The notes beneath the pieces were generated by a model that was given only the letters and a program-made list of their open reading frames with translations, ran no database searches and was not told the DNA's origin. This document shows positions 12,625 through 24,287 of a stretch of DNA of 64,000 nt, piece after piece. The translations under genes and the position numbers were made by a program. Each line of letters begins with the position of its first letter. Position 1 is the first letter of the stretch. The stretch is taken from contig CM039502.1 in assembly GCA_022432975.1 (NCBI GenBank), positions 20,237,228-20,301,227 on the forward strand, given 5' to 3'. The DNA is from Begonia masoniana (taxonomy: Eukaryota; Streptophyta; Magnoliopsida; Cucurbitales; Begoniaceae).

Positions 12625-13760
12625 TCTGCATGGTACATGCACAGTAATTTCTGGGTTCACAGATGTAACAATATTCATATATGCCTGATAGTTCATAAAT
12701 TTTGCAACTACCTGTTCTTAAATTATAATATGGTAGGAATGAGAGTCAATACTAGCAGGATTTACACACTCTGAACTATGCAAAGAGTACATATAATCAA
12801 GCTTAAGAAACTTTTAGTTAATGGGCCAAGAAACTATTGAATGTTCAAACAGTAGCATTATGTCACATAAAATAACACCTTTTACGAACATACATGTAAC
12901 ATATCCTTTAAAGGTAATCAATAGAAAGTTAGAAACCCTAATTTAGATTAAAATCAAATAAAAAATTACGCAAGTACTTAATAGAAGGAAATGAAGACAG
13001 GCAATTAAATAGGTTAGTCTAGAATACTCACATGTGATTGAAACTATAACAGTTGAATATCAATATTCCACACATCATGGATTAGGGTTTCTTAAATGGG
13101 ACAGATCTAGCATGCCATCGGCAGAAATTTCAAGAAGATGCGATAGAAGATCAAATAAACCAGAAACCAGTTAAAAAAAAAAAGCATCCAAAAGTACACA
13201 ATCAGAACAAAATGGGCATACTGAATTGCTCAACAATTTCTAGGGTTTCAGAATAAAAAAATCTCGAAAAACAAACAGTAAACGTCAACGCATTAAACCC
13301 AAAAAATTAATAAAAAGAATACATCAAATACCGCGAAATTCAATGAATTCATTGATCAATAGAACACCGAGGTTAAATGATACGACATAAAGACCCAACT
13401 CGGACACAGTGAAATGAGCTAAAAATCTAAAATAAGCCAGCTCAAACTGACCCAAAAACACATACCCACCACCGAGAAACAGATAAGGGGCTCTCAAACC
13501 ACAACGAAAAGAATAATTAGGGTCAGAACCACACCTTAGCTCGAGGGTCTATCGCGATGGAGAGCTTCCAGCGGTTGGTTCCCTATTCAGAAGGGCGAGT
13601 AGCAGAACAGGCACTGAAAAAGAGAGCATTTGAAGAGGGAGGTGACAGCCCCAAGCAAGCAGAAGGATTCGAATTCGATAGAGATGAATTTGAGTGAGCA
13701 AATCTTGGGTGAAAAAAAAAAACCCAAGATAGAGAGAGAAGATTGCTTTTAGTTTTCGAT
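12625..13760 (-). other. EMF1 5' untranslated exon and leader intron (predicted)
   Basis: On the minus strand a GC-richer segment (about 13750-13535) ends in a good donor, AAG|GTGTGG. About 0.9 kb later the acceptor TGCAG lies just before the EMF1 start. This fits a non-coding first exon plus a leader intron (about 13534-12626), an arrangement common in plant chromatin genes. The transcription start is not determined. Confidence 0.5.
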
Positions 13761-13763
13761 TTA

Positions 13764-13781
13764 AGAGAGAGAGAGAGAGAG
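13764..13781. repeat. (GA)n/(CT)n tract at the EMF1 promoter or 5' leader
   Basis: About nine GA dinucleotides on +, which read as CT repeats on the sense (minus) strand of EMF1, near the predicted transcription start. CT/GA tracts at this position are common in plant core promoters and are bound by BPC-type GAGA factors. Confidence 0.6.
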
Positions 13782-13879
13782 CGAGTGTGTTTTTATCTTT
13801 TTTGTCCTTGAAAGTAGGTTTCGCTTGTATTAAAATCATCCATGTCATGTTCACATCCCACATCCCATGATCATGCCAA

Positions 13880-13903
13880 CATACATACATACATACATAC
13901 ATG
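13880..13903. repeat. (CATA)n microsatellite
   Basis: About six tandem 'acat' units lie upstream of EMF1. They are likely length-polymorphic. Confidence 0.85.
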
Positions 13904-14024
13904 CCTTGTAATTACACCACATACTTTTTGTAATTAAAAAATTAATGATTAGTTAAGTATTGTTTAAGACTTGGTAATGTATTTATGGACTATGGCTTAA
14001 AGTTGGATTATTAATTAAGGGTTT

Positions 14025-14048
14025 AGAGAGAGAGAGAGAGAGAGAGTA
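14025..14048. repeat. (GA)n microsatellite
   Basis: About twelve uninterrupted GA dinucleotides. Confidence 0.85.
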
Positions 14049-14547
14049 AGGGACTCACAAGCCAATGGGAAAACGCCACGTTGCATGATTATGGCTCAGT
14101 GAAAGAAACCCTAGATGGGGATGAAACTGAAGCGAGATGGGCGTTGAGAGGCGTGTGAGTGTGGTGGTAATAATTTAAGATCTCGCCTGACGTGTCAAAG
14201 AAGGCGAAAGATGCCCCAGCATAAAAGTGAGCTATGATTGGTGCGTGTGATTAACGACTAGAAAGGGCTAGTTGACTGTGGTTTCACTTTTGAAGCCCTA
14301 GGAAGTTTTCTCTTGGGCAAGACCCAAGTGATGAGGTAGGGTTTGTTTTGGGTTTAGATCTCAAAAATATAAACCCTAGAATTTCAGTCTCTAATTTGGG
14401 GAAAAATTTATTCTCTGTATTTCTTTGAAACCCATGAAATATTTTTTAAAGAATAAAACTTCATATTTATTTTTTAATTCAATGAGAGTATCTAATTTAC
14501 ATTCTTTTTTGCGAAAAAAGTAAGTAATTCTAAATTTACTCTCTAAT

Positions 14548-14700
14548 TTTAAACTCTAATTTTACCTCAGGAAGTATAGATAATATATTAGTAGAATTAA
14601 TGTATTCTTTTAATAATTTATATATTATTTTAACTATTATACAAGTTAAAGAATGACACATTAACACCACATTTTGAGGTAAGTTTAGAATTAAAATTAT
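14548..14700. repeat. Possible MITE with terminal inverted repeats
   Basis: The left segment 'taattttaaactctaattttacctca' (shown in part) pairs imperfectly with the right segment 'tgaggtaagtttagaatta' over about 25 bp. The core is AT-rich and about 100 bp. No coding capacity, and TSD not resolved. Confidence 0.35.
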
Positions 14701-17700
14701 TAGGTAAATTTAACGTGTTATTCGATAAAAAAAAAAACTATTTTTTATAATCACTTTAGGGTCTTTTTACTTGAAAATTGCTTTCAGATACGATGGTAAA
14801 TATGAAGTAGAATTATGGTCATCCCTCGTTTTTTCTGGAAATGAAAATTAATTAGAATACAAAAATTATAAAAAAAAAAAAGTGAATTTTAATGTTGATT
14901 GTTTTATCCATTTTTTTTTTTAAAAATGGCAGTGGTTAATATTATCCTAAATTTACATAATAAAAATGGTATAAACTTGAAGAAATTGAGGTACCCTTAA
15001 GAGAAAAACGACAGAGAGATGATGGGTAGGGTAATTTTCCTGGAAATTCTGCATTTATAAGCCAGAAAAATGAAAAATCAAGCTTAGAACCCTAAATCTA
15101 ATGAGTTCTTTCTTCCTTATTTTTGCAGTCATTTAAAGGTCAAAAAAGGAACAATGATACGTTATAATCCACTCGTACGAGGTTGTTTTTTTAGCCACAC
15201 AAACTGAAATTGTTCAAACCTTTGCCCCAATCTCTCTGTCCCCTCATTAAATTATGCAAAACCCATCATTTTGGTTGAATAATTATCGTCCCTATCAGTT
15301 GAAAGTCTCATCTTTTTCTCGGCTGTCTCAGAAAGTTGCTGTTCGGCCATGATTATGTGTGCATGTTTCTCTCGTCTTCTCAACATCTACAGCCTTAGAT
15401 CTCTCTTTTCTCCTAAACTTACCTTCACTTTCCATCCAGATCCACTAATTACTCTATTTTTTTACGTTTTGCTTCTGGTTTTTGGACGATCTTTGGTTTC
15501 TTTGAGCATACTTTGATTAATGTTTTGATGGGATTTGTCAGCTTTGAAGAATTTAGTTAAAATGGGTTGTTAATTTTTACGCTTGTAGAGCTATGATCTT
15601 AGTTATAAATAGAAATTGTAAAATGCGTTCTTAAATTTGGGAGGGAAAACATTTAGTTTCTTCAATTATTTTCACCAAATAATCTCTTGAATTTAATAGT
15701 ACTAGTAGTTAAGTCTTCGTCGTCAGGTAAGTTGTCAAAAAAAATCACGTAATTTTCTCTTGTTGGAATATTTCCAAATAGAAATAATTCTTGTTGGAAC
15801 GATTTTGACAAATTTTGTGATTTTAAAACTGAGTTTTCCAATTTGTCTCTATCTAGAATTTATAATTATAGCTGTTTCTTTCATAAATACATAGAAGATC
15901 AGTAACAAAAAACGTGATTTTTTTACTATTTTTCTAATACTGGAAACTTAATTTCTAATACCCATCAATTTAGGAGGTTATTTGTATAAAAGAAAAATTC
16001 ATTGGCCAATAAATTTTTCACATATAAATTTAGAGTTAATATCCACTCTACCCTAAAAAAAAATTGAAGTGGAATTTCTGAAACGATGAAACTAGGTTAT
16101 CACTCCCTAAAGAAAGTTCATCCTAGACTAACTTTTCCAAGCAACAAAAGTAAAACCCCACCTAAGACAAGAAAAAGCAGAAAGAAAGAGATGGTAAGCT
16201 GTTGGATTAAATCAGAAACATCAAATCTTCCATATAATTAAATTCAAATCTTTTTTTTTATTTTTTCTGTTCTATAATTACCAAAATTTATTATGTTAAA
16301 TATTCATTTAACTACTTAAACTTAATCAACTTCAGCTAATCAAATGTTAGACCTCCTAAGCTATTCAAGTAGTAATCTGCATGTAACTTGCAGTTTCATA
16401 ATACTATTGTCACGACTCTTAGACGGACCAAAACGACGTGTTCTTCGAGGAGGATCATATCGCCCAAGCTATTTTAGATTACTACTAAATACATAATTAA
16501 ATCCCCATTTTTAAGCTTAAAAATATGAACTATAATTGATTAATACATGATTAATGAAATATAATTGCAGGATTAACACAATCTAAATGCCGACACGTGT
16601 CTCTTTTTTTCTTTTTAGATAATAATTATTCCCATTATCATGAATATTATTGAAGATTTGAAAACCGAGCATTGTCCATAGTCAATGACTCAATCTCGAT
16701 TCTCCATACTATTATTTCTGACACTACAGCCTGCCTCAATCACTGCCTCCATTCTCATCACTCCACCCATCTATTCTGACCCAGATGACATCCATATTTA
16801 TTTATTTATTAAATTTTAAAGACATTATTTGATCTTATTATTTTTATCTCACAAGACGACGTCCTTGAAGACACACACAAAAAAAAAAAAAGGATCATTT
16901 TCTCAATTTAATTTTCAAATCCTTAGCAATTTTGTTATGTAATTTTTTTTTTAATTATTACATACTAACGTAGGTAGCACTGATTAATTAATAATTTATT
17001 TTAATTATTTATAATTTATTATATTAATTAATTAATGTTACGGTAAGAATCAAAGATAAAAATAAAGAACAAACATGGTATCATTTTTTATTTAATAGTT
17101 GTTTTAAGAATTATTACATTGCCTCTGTACGATCCATTGTTTAAATTCTAAATTAAATTTATTTGGTAACTTTACTTGAATAAATTTATTTTAATAAAAT
17201 AAATATAAAGAGCATTTAATGGGCAATTAGCCATGGTAACAGCATTTCATAACCCAAGAATAATATCTTTTCTATTTTCATGTAGAAAACAACATAAGTT
17301 CTCACTCAATATAAATATATAACAGCTGATGGTTATTATATGATTGTTATAAATAATTACTTATAAATTTGTTGTATGTAATTATTTACCAAAACTATAA
17401 AGATAACAACCCGTATTATCTTAAATTTACGATTTATCTTTGCTAGCATGCATGTTTGCAAGGGCTATATATCTCAAATTGATTACAAAAAAATAAAAAT
17501 TCAATGTAACTCGAATTATATTTTGGACTGATGTTAGCCCATATTTAAAATTAAGATTTTTTTACGTTATTCTATATATAACTCATTGAGTCGTAAAATT
17601 TAGTTATACTTAATTTAGTCTTAAAGAACTATGATATCGTTTATATTAGTATTATATTTAAAATTAATTGTTTAGGTTCATAAAATTATATCAAAATTAA

Positions 17701-18149
17701 AAAAAAAAATGTAACGAAAGAATCAATATCCAAGTTTAATATATGGTCTCTTTATCGAGAGCGTCATTCTTCCTAAATTGAGAAGAGTTTAGTATTCCTC
17801 CATTAGACTCCTGAAGCTTCTCTGGATCCGTGGCTTCTTCCTCAACAAGAGCTCCTGGTGTTTCTAATGGAGGTTCTTCCTCTATTACCTCTTAAACCAG
17901 TCTCTTGCTTCATCTTCCTCCTCTTCTATTCTCTCTCCTCTCCTCCTAGTTTTCTTCTCCCTTCTAATAAAACCCATTTCTTTCCATCTTCAACACAATT
18001 ACCTCACTGCTCTGTGACTCTAAGTGGGTCTTAGGATGTCTTGCTTTTAAAAAGGTTAAAAACCATTTTGAATCTCAAATTATCGATTTAAAAAAAAAAA
18101 ACTATTAAAGTGTTAACCTTAACAGAACAAACCTCAAATTATCAAAAAT

Positions 18150-19470
18150 CTAACATTCTACACCTCGGTGGACGCCCGATAGCCCCTCATTCTGCATTTT
18201 ACAAAGAGAACGGATGACCTTTTTCCAAGCGCAGCCCCTCGTTCTGTTTAGGGGTCGACGTGGGGGTGTAGAACCCCCATGCACGTGTGTTGCACGTGTA
18301 GAACGGAGGACCAATCTAAAAAGAACGACCCCCTGTTCTATCCTAGGGTCGACACAGGGTGTAGAACCCCCGCACACGGAAACAACACGGGGGACGTTCA
18401 TTTTAGCTCGGCCCCCTTATTACTGTGATGACCCGGATGTGTAAGTATGTGTACGATAGCTGCACGAACCGAAACCCGGATGGCGGTACGTCAGCGCGGG
18501 CGAACTGGAAGGTGACGGGTCGTAAAAAAAGGGTCGTCACAATCCTACATCGCTTGGGAAAGTATATGGAAATGAAATATATGTAAAGAGACACTCCCAA
18601 GATAGTAAGACGCATTTTGGAGCACAATTAGCAACGGATCCCATAAGCACTCCGAAGTTAAAAGTGTTTCGACGAGAGTAGGACCAGGTTGGGTGACCGA
18701 CTGGGAAGTCCTCGCCAAACAAAGCCGTGAGGGGAGGATATTGGGCTGCGGCCCAATCCCTAGAGCGGACAATATCTTGCTGGAAAAAATGGTCATTACA
18801 AATCGTATCAAAGCCTGTACCCAACCGAAAATGTGGCCAACGAGAACGTTGGGCCCCCCGGGGGGGTTATTGTGATGATTCGGATGTGTAAGTATGTGTA
18901 CGATGGCTGCACGAACTAGAACTCGGATAGCGGTACATCCGCGCAGGCAAACTGGAAGGTGACGGGTCTTAAAAAGTGGGTCGTCACAATCCCACATCGC
19001 TTGGGGAAGTATATGAAAATGAAATATATGTAAAGAGACCCTCCCAAGATAGTAAAACGCGTTTTGGAGCACAATTAGCAACGGATCTCATAAGAACTCC
19101 GAAGTTAAAAGTGCTTCGGTGCGAGTAGTACCAGGTTGGGTGACCAACTGGGAAGTCCTCGCCAAACAAAGCCGTAAGGGGAGGATATTGGGTTGCGGCC
19201 CAATCCCTAGAGCGAACAATATCTTGCTAGGAAAAGCGGTCATTACAATTACAGAGTAATTTTAAAACGAGGGGTCGTGCTTCAGGACACGCCCCCCCAT
19301 TCTCCCACCCGTGATTAATTATTGATCACTGGTGCGTTGATGCAGGGGGCCGAGTCTGGCAAACGGCCCCCCGTGCTTCAGCTCTTGATCAATAATTGGT
19401 CACGGGCCGAGAACTCGGGGGGCCGTTCTCCCGAGAATGGAGGCCCGATCTCCTTGATTATTTAAGGGAT
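18150..19470. other. GC-rich island hosting a Cassandra TRIM
   Basis: Outside the TRIM insertion (18424-19247) the flanks 18150-18423 and 19253-19470 are GC-rich, unlike the AT-rich surroundings. The left flank holds two imperfect direct copies (about 18231-18316 and 18323-18400) sharing 'ggggtcgac' and 'ggtgtagaaccccc'. The right flank holds a strong inverted repeat, 19308-19328 against 19386-19406 (19 of 21 paired). No protein-coding signal is recognised. Confidence 0.5.
18424..19247 (+). mobile_element. Complete Cassandra-like TRIM retrotransposon (LTR-internal-LTR)
   Basis: 5' LTR 18424-18800, 71-bp internal domain 18801-18871, 3' LTR 18872-19247. Each LTR starts TGTGATGA and ends TCATTACA. 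The element is flanked by ATTAC at 18419-18423 and 19248-19252, a 5-bp TSD. The internal domain contains only a degraded tRNA-Met-type primer-binding site (near 18801-18815) and a G-rich polypurine tract (about 18861-18868). Each LTR carries a 5S rRNA-like block (18635-18713 and 19083-19161), the hallmark of Cassandra. With no coding capacity it depends on proteins from other elements. Confidence 0.85.
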
Positions 19471-21438
19471 CGCGTTTTAGAGCACAATTGACAACGGATC
19501 CCATAAGAACTCCGAAGTTAAAAGTGCTTCGGCAAGAGTAGTACCAGGTTGGGTGACCGATTGAGAAGTCCTCGCCAAACAAAGTTGTGAGGGGAGGATA
19601 TTGGGTCACGGCCTAATCCCCAGAGCGGACAATATCTTACTGGGAAAAGAGGTCGTTACAAATGGTATCAGAGCTTGTACCTAATCAGAAATGTGGCCAA
19701 CGAGGACGTTGGTCCCCCGAGGGGGGTGATTGTGATGACCCAAATGTGCACATATGAGTACGACTGCGAGGCAAACCTCAGGTTGCGGGGTGGATCTTGG
19801 ACTTGAGTATAGGCGAATCCCGGGTCGTAAAGAGGGGGTCGTCACAATCTCACATCGCTTGGGGAAGTATATGGAAATGAAATATATGTAAAGAGACCCT
19901 CCCAAGATAGTAAGACGCGTTTTAGAGCACAATTGACAACGGATCCCATAAGAACTCCGAAGTTAAAAGTGCTTCGGCAAGAGTAGTACCAGGTTGGGTG
20001 ACCGATTGAGAAGTCCTCGCCAAACAAAGTTGTGAGGGGAGGATATTTGGTCACGGCCCAATCCCCAGAGCGGACAATATATTACTGGGAAAAGAGGTCG
20101 TTACAAATGGTATCAGAGCTTGTACCTAATCAGAAATGTGGCCAACGAGGACGTTGGTCCCCCGAGGGGGGTGATTGTGATGACCCAAATGTGCACATAT
20201 GAGTACGACTGCGAGGCAAACCTCAGGTTGCGGGGTGGATCTTGGACTTGAGTATAGGCGAATCCCGGGTCGTAAAGAGGGGGTCGTCACAATCTCACAT
20301 CGCTTGGGGAAGTATATGGAAATGAAATATATGTAAAGAGACCCTCCCAAGATAGTAAGACGCGTTTTAGAGCACAATTGACAACGGATCCCATAAGAAC
20401 TCCGAAGTTAAAAGTGCTTCGGCAAGAGTAGTACCAGGTTGGGTGACCGATTGAGAAGTCCTCGCCAAACAAAGTTGTGAGGGGAGGATATTTGGTCACG
20501 GCCCAATCCCCAGAGCGGACAATATATTACTGGGAAAAGAGGTCGTTACAAATGGTATCAGAGCTTGTACCTAATCAGAAATGTGGCCAACGAGGACGTT
20601 GGTCCCCCGAGGGGGGTGATTGTGATGACCCAAATGTGCACATATGAGTACGACTGCGAGGCAAACCTCAGGTTGCGGGATGGATCCTGGACTCGAGTAT
20701 AGGCGAATCCCGGTTGTAAAGAGGGGGTCGTCACAATCTCACATCGCTTGGGGAAGTATATGGAAATGAAATATATGTAAAGAGACCCTCCCAAGATAGT
20801 AAGACGCGTTTTAGAGCACAATTGACAACGGATCCCATAAGAACTCCGAAGTTAAAAGTGCTTCGGCAAGAGTAGTACCAGGTTGGGTGACCGATTGAGA
20901 AGTCCTCGCCAAACAAAGTTGTGAGGGGAGGATATTTGGTCACGGCCCAATCCCCAGAGCGGACAATATATTACTGGGAAAAGAGGTCGTTACAAATGGT
21001 ATCAGAGCTTGTACCTAATCAGAAATGTGGCCAACGAGGACGTTGGTCCCCCGAGGGGGGTGATTGTGATGACCCAAATGTGCACGTATGAGTACGACTG
21101 CGGGGCAAACCTCAGGTTGCGGGATGGATCCTGGACTCGAGTATAGGCGAATCCCGGTTGTAAAGAGGGGGTCATCACGATCCCATATCGCTTGGGGAAG
21201 TATATGGAAATGAAACATATGTAAAGAGACCCTTATAAGATAGTAAGATGCGTTTTGGAGCACAATTGACAACGGATCCCATAAGAACTCCGAAGTTAAA
21301 AGTGCTTTGGCTAGAGTAGTACCAGATTGGGTGACCGACTTGGAAGTTCTCGCCAAACAAAGTCGTGAGGGGAGGATATTGGGTCACGGCCTAATCCCCA
21401 GAGCGGACAATATCTTACTGGGAAAAGAGGTCGTTACA
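19471..21438 (+). mobile_element. Tandem Cassandra-like TRIM array: five LTRs, four internal domains
   Basis: A 5'-truncated LTR (about 19471-19660) is followed by full LTRs at 19731-20105, 20176-20550, 20621-20994 and 21065-21438. The starts repeat every 444-445 bp. Between them are four 70-bp internal domains (19661-19730, 20106-20175, 20551-20620, 20995-21064). Each domain begins with the primer-binding site 'tggtatcagagc' and ends with the polypurine tract 'ccgaggggggtga'. The internal units are nearly identical, so amplification by unequal crossing-over is recent. The last unit (21065-21438) is the most diverged. The array abuts a Mutator-like transposase fragment on the right. No TSD is visible because the left end is truncated. 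Confidence 0.85.
19941..20019 (+). other. 5S rRNA-derived module with Pol III internal promoter boxes (representative copy)
   Basis: This 79-bp block aligns by eye with the interior of plant 5S rRNA, from GGATCCCAT(A)AGAACTCCG to GAAGTCCTCG. The A-box-like segment is at about 19961-19976 and the C-box-like GGTTGGGTGACC at 19992-20003. Equivalent blocks begin at 18635, 19083, 19496, 20386, 20830 and 21273, and at about 23000 in the solo LTR. They also lie on the minus strand near 29629-29706, 30088-30167 and 30550-30628. The outer 5S arms are missing, so these are not functional 5S genes. They may retain TFIIIA-type promoter function. Confidence 0.8.
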
Positions 21439-23760
21439 AAAATAGTCGAATATTCTTTGAAAAATAGTTATGGAATCAAAAATCAGCGACTGACGGCTGA
21501 ATGTGAAGACGAGTGTGAGTGGCGACTGAATGCTCCTAAGATGCAAGACGAGCAGACGTTTCAAATAAAAAGTTTGATCGATTTTCACAGTTGTTCGAGG
21601 AAAATTGAGAATCAACACGCTAAAGCAAAATGGGTGGCAAATCATTATCTGGATATGTTCAAAAGTCAACATACGTGATAAATTTCTTCCATTATCAAGG
21701 CAATGAGGAAAGATTTCATTGTCAACATTACACCCAGTCTTGCCAGAAGAGCAAGAAGTGTAGCTCGAACACTTAACGAAGACATGGGCGATAAACAGTA
21801 CAAGCGAGTATGGTTGTACGCAGCATAAATATGTAAATCAAATTCATGTAGCACATTACAAATACATACTTATGAGATGAGATGTGATTCATTGGTATGC
21901 CAAAGAATGTATATGTGCATGGCTGCTTGCAAGACAGGTTTGCTACAGTACAGTTGTCATTTGAAGGGATCGTGTCCCGGCCAATCACTTGTAATTGTCA
22001 ATATTGATGGCAATGATGACATATATCTCGTTGATGTTGCCAACGTCAAAAAAGAGTGCACGGACACATGAACATGGTTTTTGCAACATTTGAAGCGAGA
22101 CCTAAACACTGGATCGGGAGACGGATGGACAATTATTTTGGATCAAAAAAAGTATAATGCATTTACGGCGTGGGATCAGATCTACTATTGTTTCTCGTAC
22201 CACTTATTTAGTGATGTAATTGTACTGTGTAAGGAAGTTCTATCTAGGAGACTGAATTTTAAGTGGGACTGTTTGTGACCCCTCCAGCTATTCATGAGAA
22301 CTTACTTGGAAAAATAATTTTGTCTAGGAGATTGTTCAGTACAGTCTTTCTTGGGAATTATCGGATCAATACTCTCCATGTTTTATAGCGGTGATATTAT
22401 TATTATTGCTCTCACCAATTTTATTATTTTCCCAACACAAATATTGAGGTGTTCTGGTCGTTATATTGTTTTATGTTGGCTACGTTTTTCTTTTAAATAT
22501 TAGAGTTTGGTAAATGCTGTGGAATGTCAATTTAAAGAAGCCGAACACCGCTATTGTCTCCAGCATATGTACGCAAATTTCAAAAACGAATTTCGGGGTA
22601 GAGTGTATAGAAATGTCATGTGGAATGCAGTCAGAGCAACCACAAGTTATCATTTCGAGATAGAAATGAGGAAAGTGCATCAGCTTAACCCGGATGCCCA
22701 CGCATGACTTCGAGAAGAAAAACCTAGATATTGTTGTAATCATGTCTTCTCTTTGATCCCCAAGTGTGAAATGGGCTTGAATAATTTATGCGAGTCATTC
22801 AATACAGTTCTATTGCCTACCAGAGACAAACCGATCTTGACCATGTTCGAGATGATCCGAAAGTGTTTAATGATTCGCACTGTGAAAAAATTTGAGAAGT
22901 TGGCTCAATCAACAGACCTGCTGTGTGGAAATAAAACATATGTAAGGAGACCCTCTCAAAATAGTAAGACGCGTTTTGGAGCACGATTGGCAACGGATCC
23001 CATAAGAACTTCGAAGTTAAAAGTGCTTCGGCGAGAGCAATCCCAGGTTGGGTGACCTTCCGAGAAGTTCTCGCCAAACAAAGCCGTGAGGAGAGGATAT
23101 TGTGCTACGGCCCAATCCCCAGAGCGGACAATATCTTGCTGGAAAACGGGGTCATTACATGCTGTGTCCCCAGATAAGTAAAAAACTTGAGAAGTTAGAA
23201 AGTGCAGCTCGAAATTGGAGTGTTGTACACAATTTGAGGTCAGCAACGACAATGAACAGTACGTTATTGACATGAATACGTATGTATGCAACTATAACAG
23301 GTGAGAGCTTACTGAAATTTCGTGTGTCCATTCTATTTCATGCATGCATTTCTTGAGAGTAGCATCGAAGAATTACTTGCATCAATACTATCACCGGACA
23401 ACTTACTTGCAGATATACTCACATTTTATTCAACCCGTGAGCGACTACCAAATGTGGCTGCAAATACCAAATCTGAAGGAACATCATCTCGCTCAAAAGA
23501 TATCGCTAACCTGGTAGGCCGAAGAAGACAAGAGTGCGAGATGTCGATGAGCCGTCAAGATCGACAATTAGTAAGAAGAACTCAAAGATGTTGTGGAGTA
23601 TATGTCGGTAGCATGAGCATAATAGTTGCACTTGTCCTTACCGGGGATTCACTTCAGGCGCTGGTTTGCAAGACACATATGGGTTTCAACACATTTGACA
23701 GGACGCAGGTACAGTTCAACACATTTCGCTTATAAACACACTGTCATTCTTTTTTAATAT
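21439..23760 (+). pseudogene. Mutator-like (MULE) transposase pseudogene
   Basis: Broken reading frames give the landmarks of a MuDR/MULE transposase in order. First is an N-terminal Mutator DNA-binding segment (CEDECEWRLNA ... HSCSRKIENQHAKAKWVA, about 21500-21650). The catalytic region follows, with a CHLKG...GQ block (about 21958-21988), TWFLQHLKRDL, and WTIILDQKK (about 22123-22150). After a roughly 350-bp gap that looks like a GT-AG intron (about 22152-22503) come AEHRYCLQHMYANF (about 22544-22585) and LNNLCESFN. The Cys/His SWIM-like region is near 23330. Many stops and frame changes show it is dead. It is split by a solo Cassandra LTR at 22924-23159: removing that LTR and one TSD copy restores a continuous frame across the junction. 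Flanking terminal inverted repeats were not found. Confidence 0.8.
22924..23159 (+). mobile_element. Solo Cassandra LTR with internal deletion, inserted in the MULE
   Basis: It starts TGTG and ends TCATTACA, flanked by TGCTG at 22919-22923 and 23160-23164 (5-bp TSD). It is 236 bp long against about 375 bp for full LTRs here. The missing 140 bp lie just inside the left end. The 5S-like block is retained. It post-dates the MULE. Confidence 0.8.
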
Positions 23761-24287
23761 AGTTTTCATTATGTGAAAAAATCTGCAACGCGCAGTCGAG
23801 ACAAAAGTTATTGACTGTTTTAATTAATGTTTGAAAATGAAAAGAAAGATGAAATCGTATAGAAAGGTGTTCGTTGGCTGAGGATCAAGTTGTTAGCTTA
23901 AATGCGTTTAAGTAACTATATTTTTTATGATTATCATTGGTGAATTGTTTATTAATTTGAACTACATGAACTGAATAATTGAATTATCGTGTAAATTGCA
24001 TTTTGTCTGAAAATGCCATTTGAAAAGGGTATTATGTTTTCTAACGAATTTTGGTTAGGTGTTTTAAGTCCACAGTCAATCGTCCACGTGAAAGAAAACA
24101 GATATAATCGAAGTAGTCTGTGGAAAACAATCGTCCAAAGTATCACGTGAAAGTCAGGTGGTCTCAGTCAGAATCAATCGTCCAAAGTTGCCTGCCAATA
24201 TTAATTGTCCACTGTCAAGACAGAATAGTTAAGACAATATCAATCGTCCACGGTCAAAGTTAAAGACGCTGTCGTCCACACTTAAAA

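Larger units (their letters stand above)
13904..18149. other. AT-rich intergenic region without a supported gene
   Basis: No plausible long ORF is visible on either strand. The stretch holds a (GA)n tract at about 14025-14048, many poly-A/T runs, a possible MITE (about 14548-14700) and a short acidic open segment on the minus strand (about 17757-17892). Confidence 0.55.

Noticed and set aside
13549..13902. 117-residue minus-strand ORF upstream of EMF1
   Set aside because: It reads through microsatellites and the predicted untranslated first exon. No recognisable domain.
18545..21387. Many 60-180 residue ORFs on the minus strand over the Cassandra arrays, and their counterparts at 29.6-30.9 kb
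   Set aside because: They are antisense readings of 5S-derived LTR sequence repeated with the array period. No known protein similarity and no independent coding signal.
19471..21438. A true 5S rDNA cluster
   Set aside because: The 5S-like block lacks the outer arms of the gene and sits inside LTRs with TG...CA ends, PBS and PPT, so it is Cassandra-type TRIM, not rDNA.
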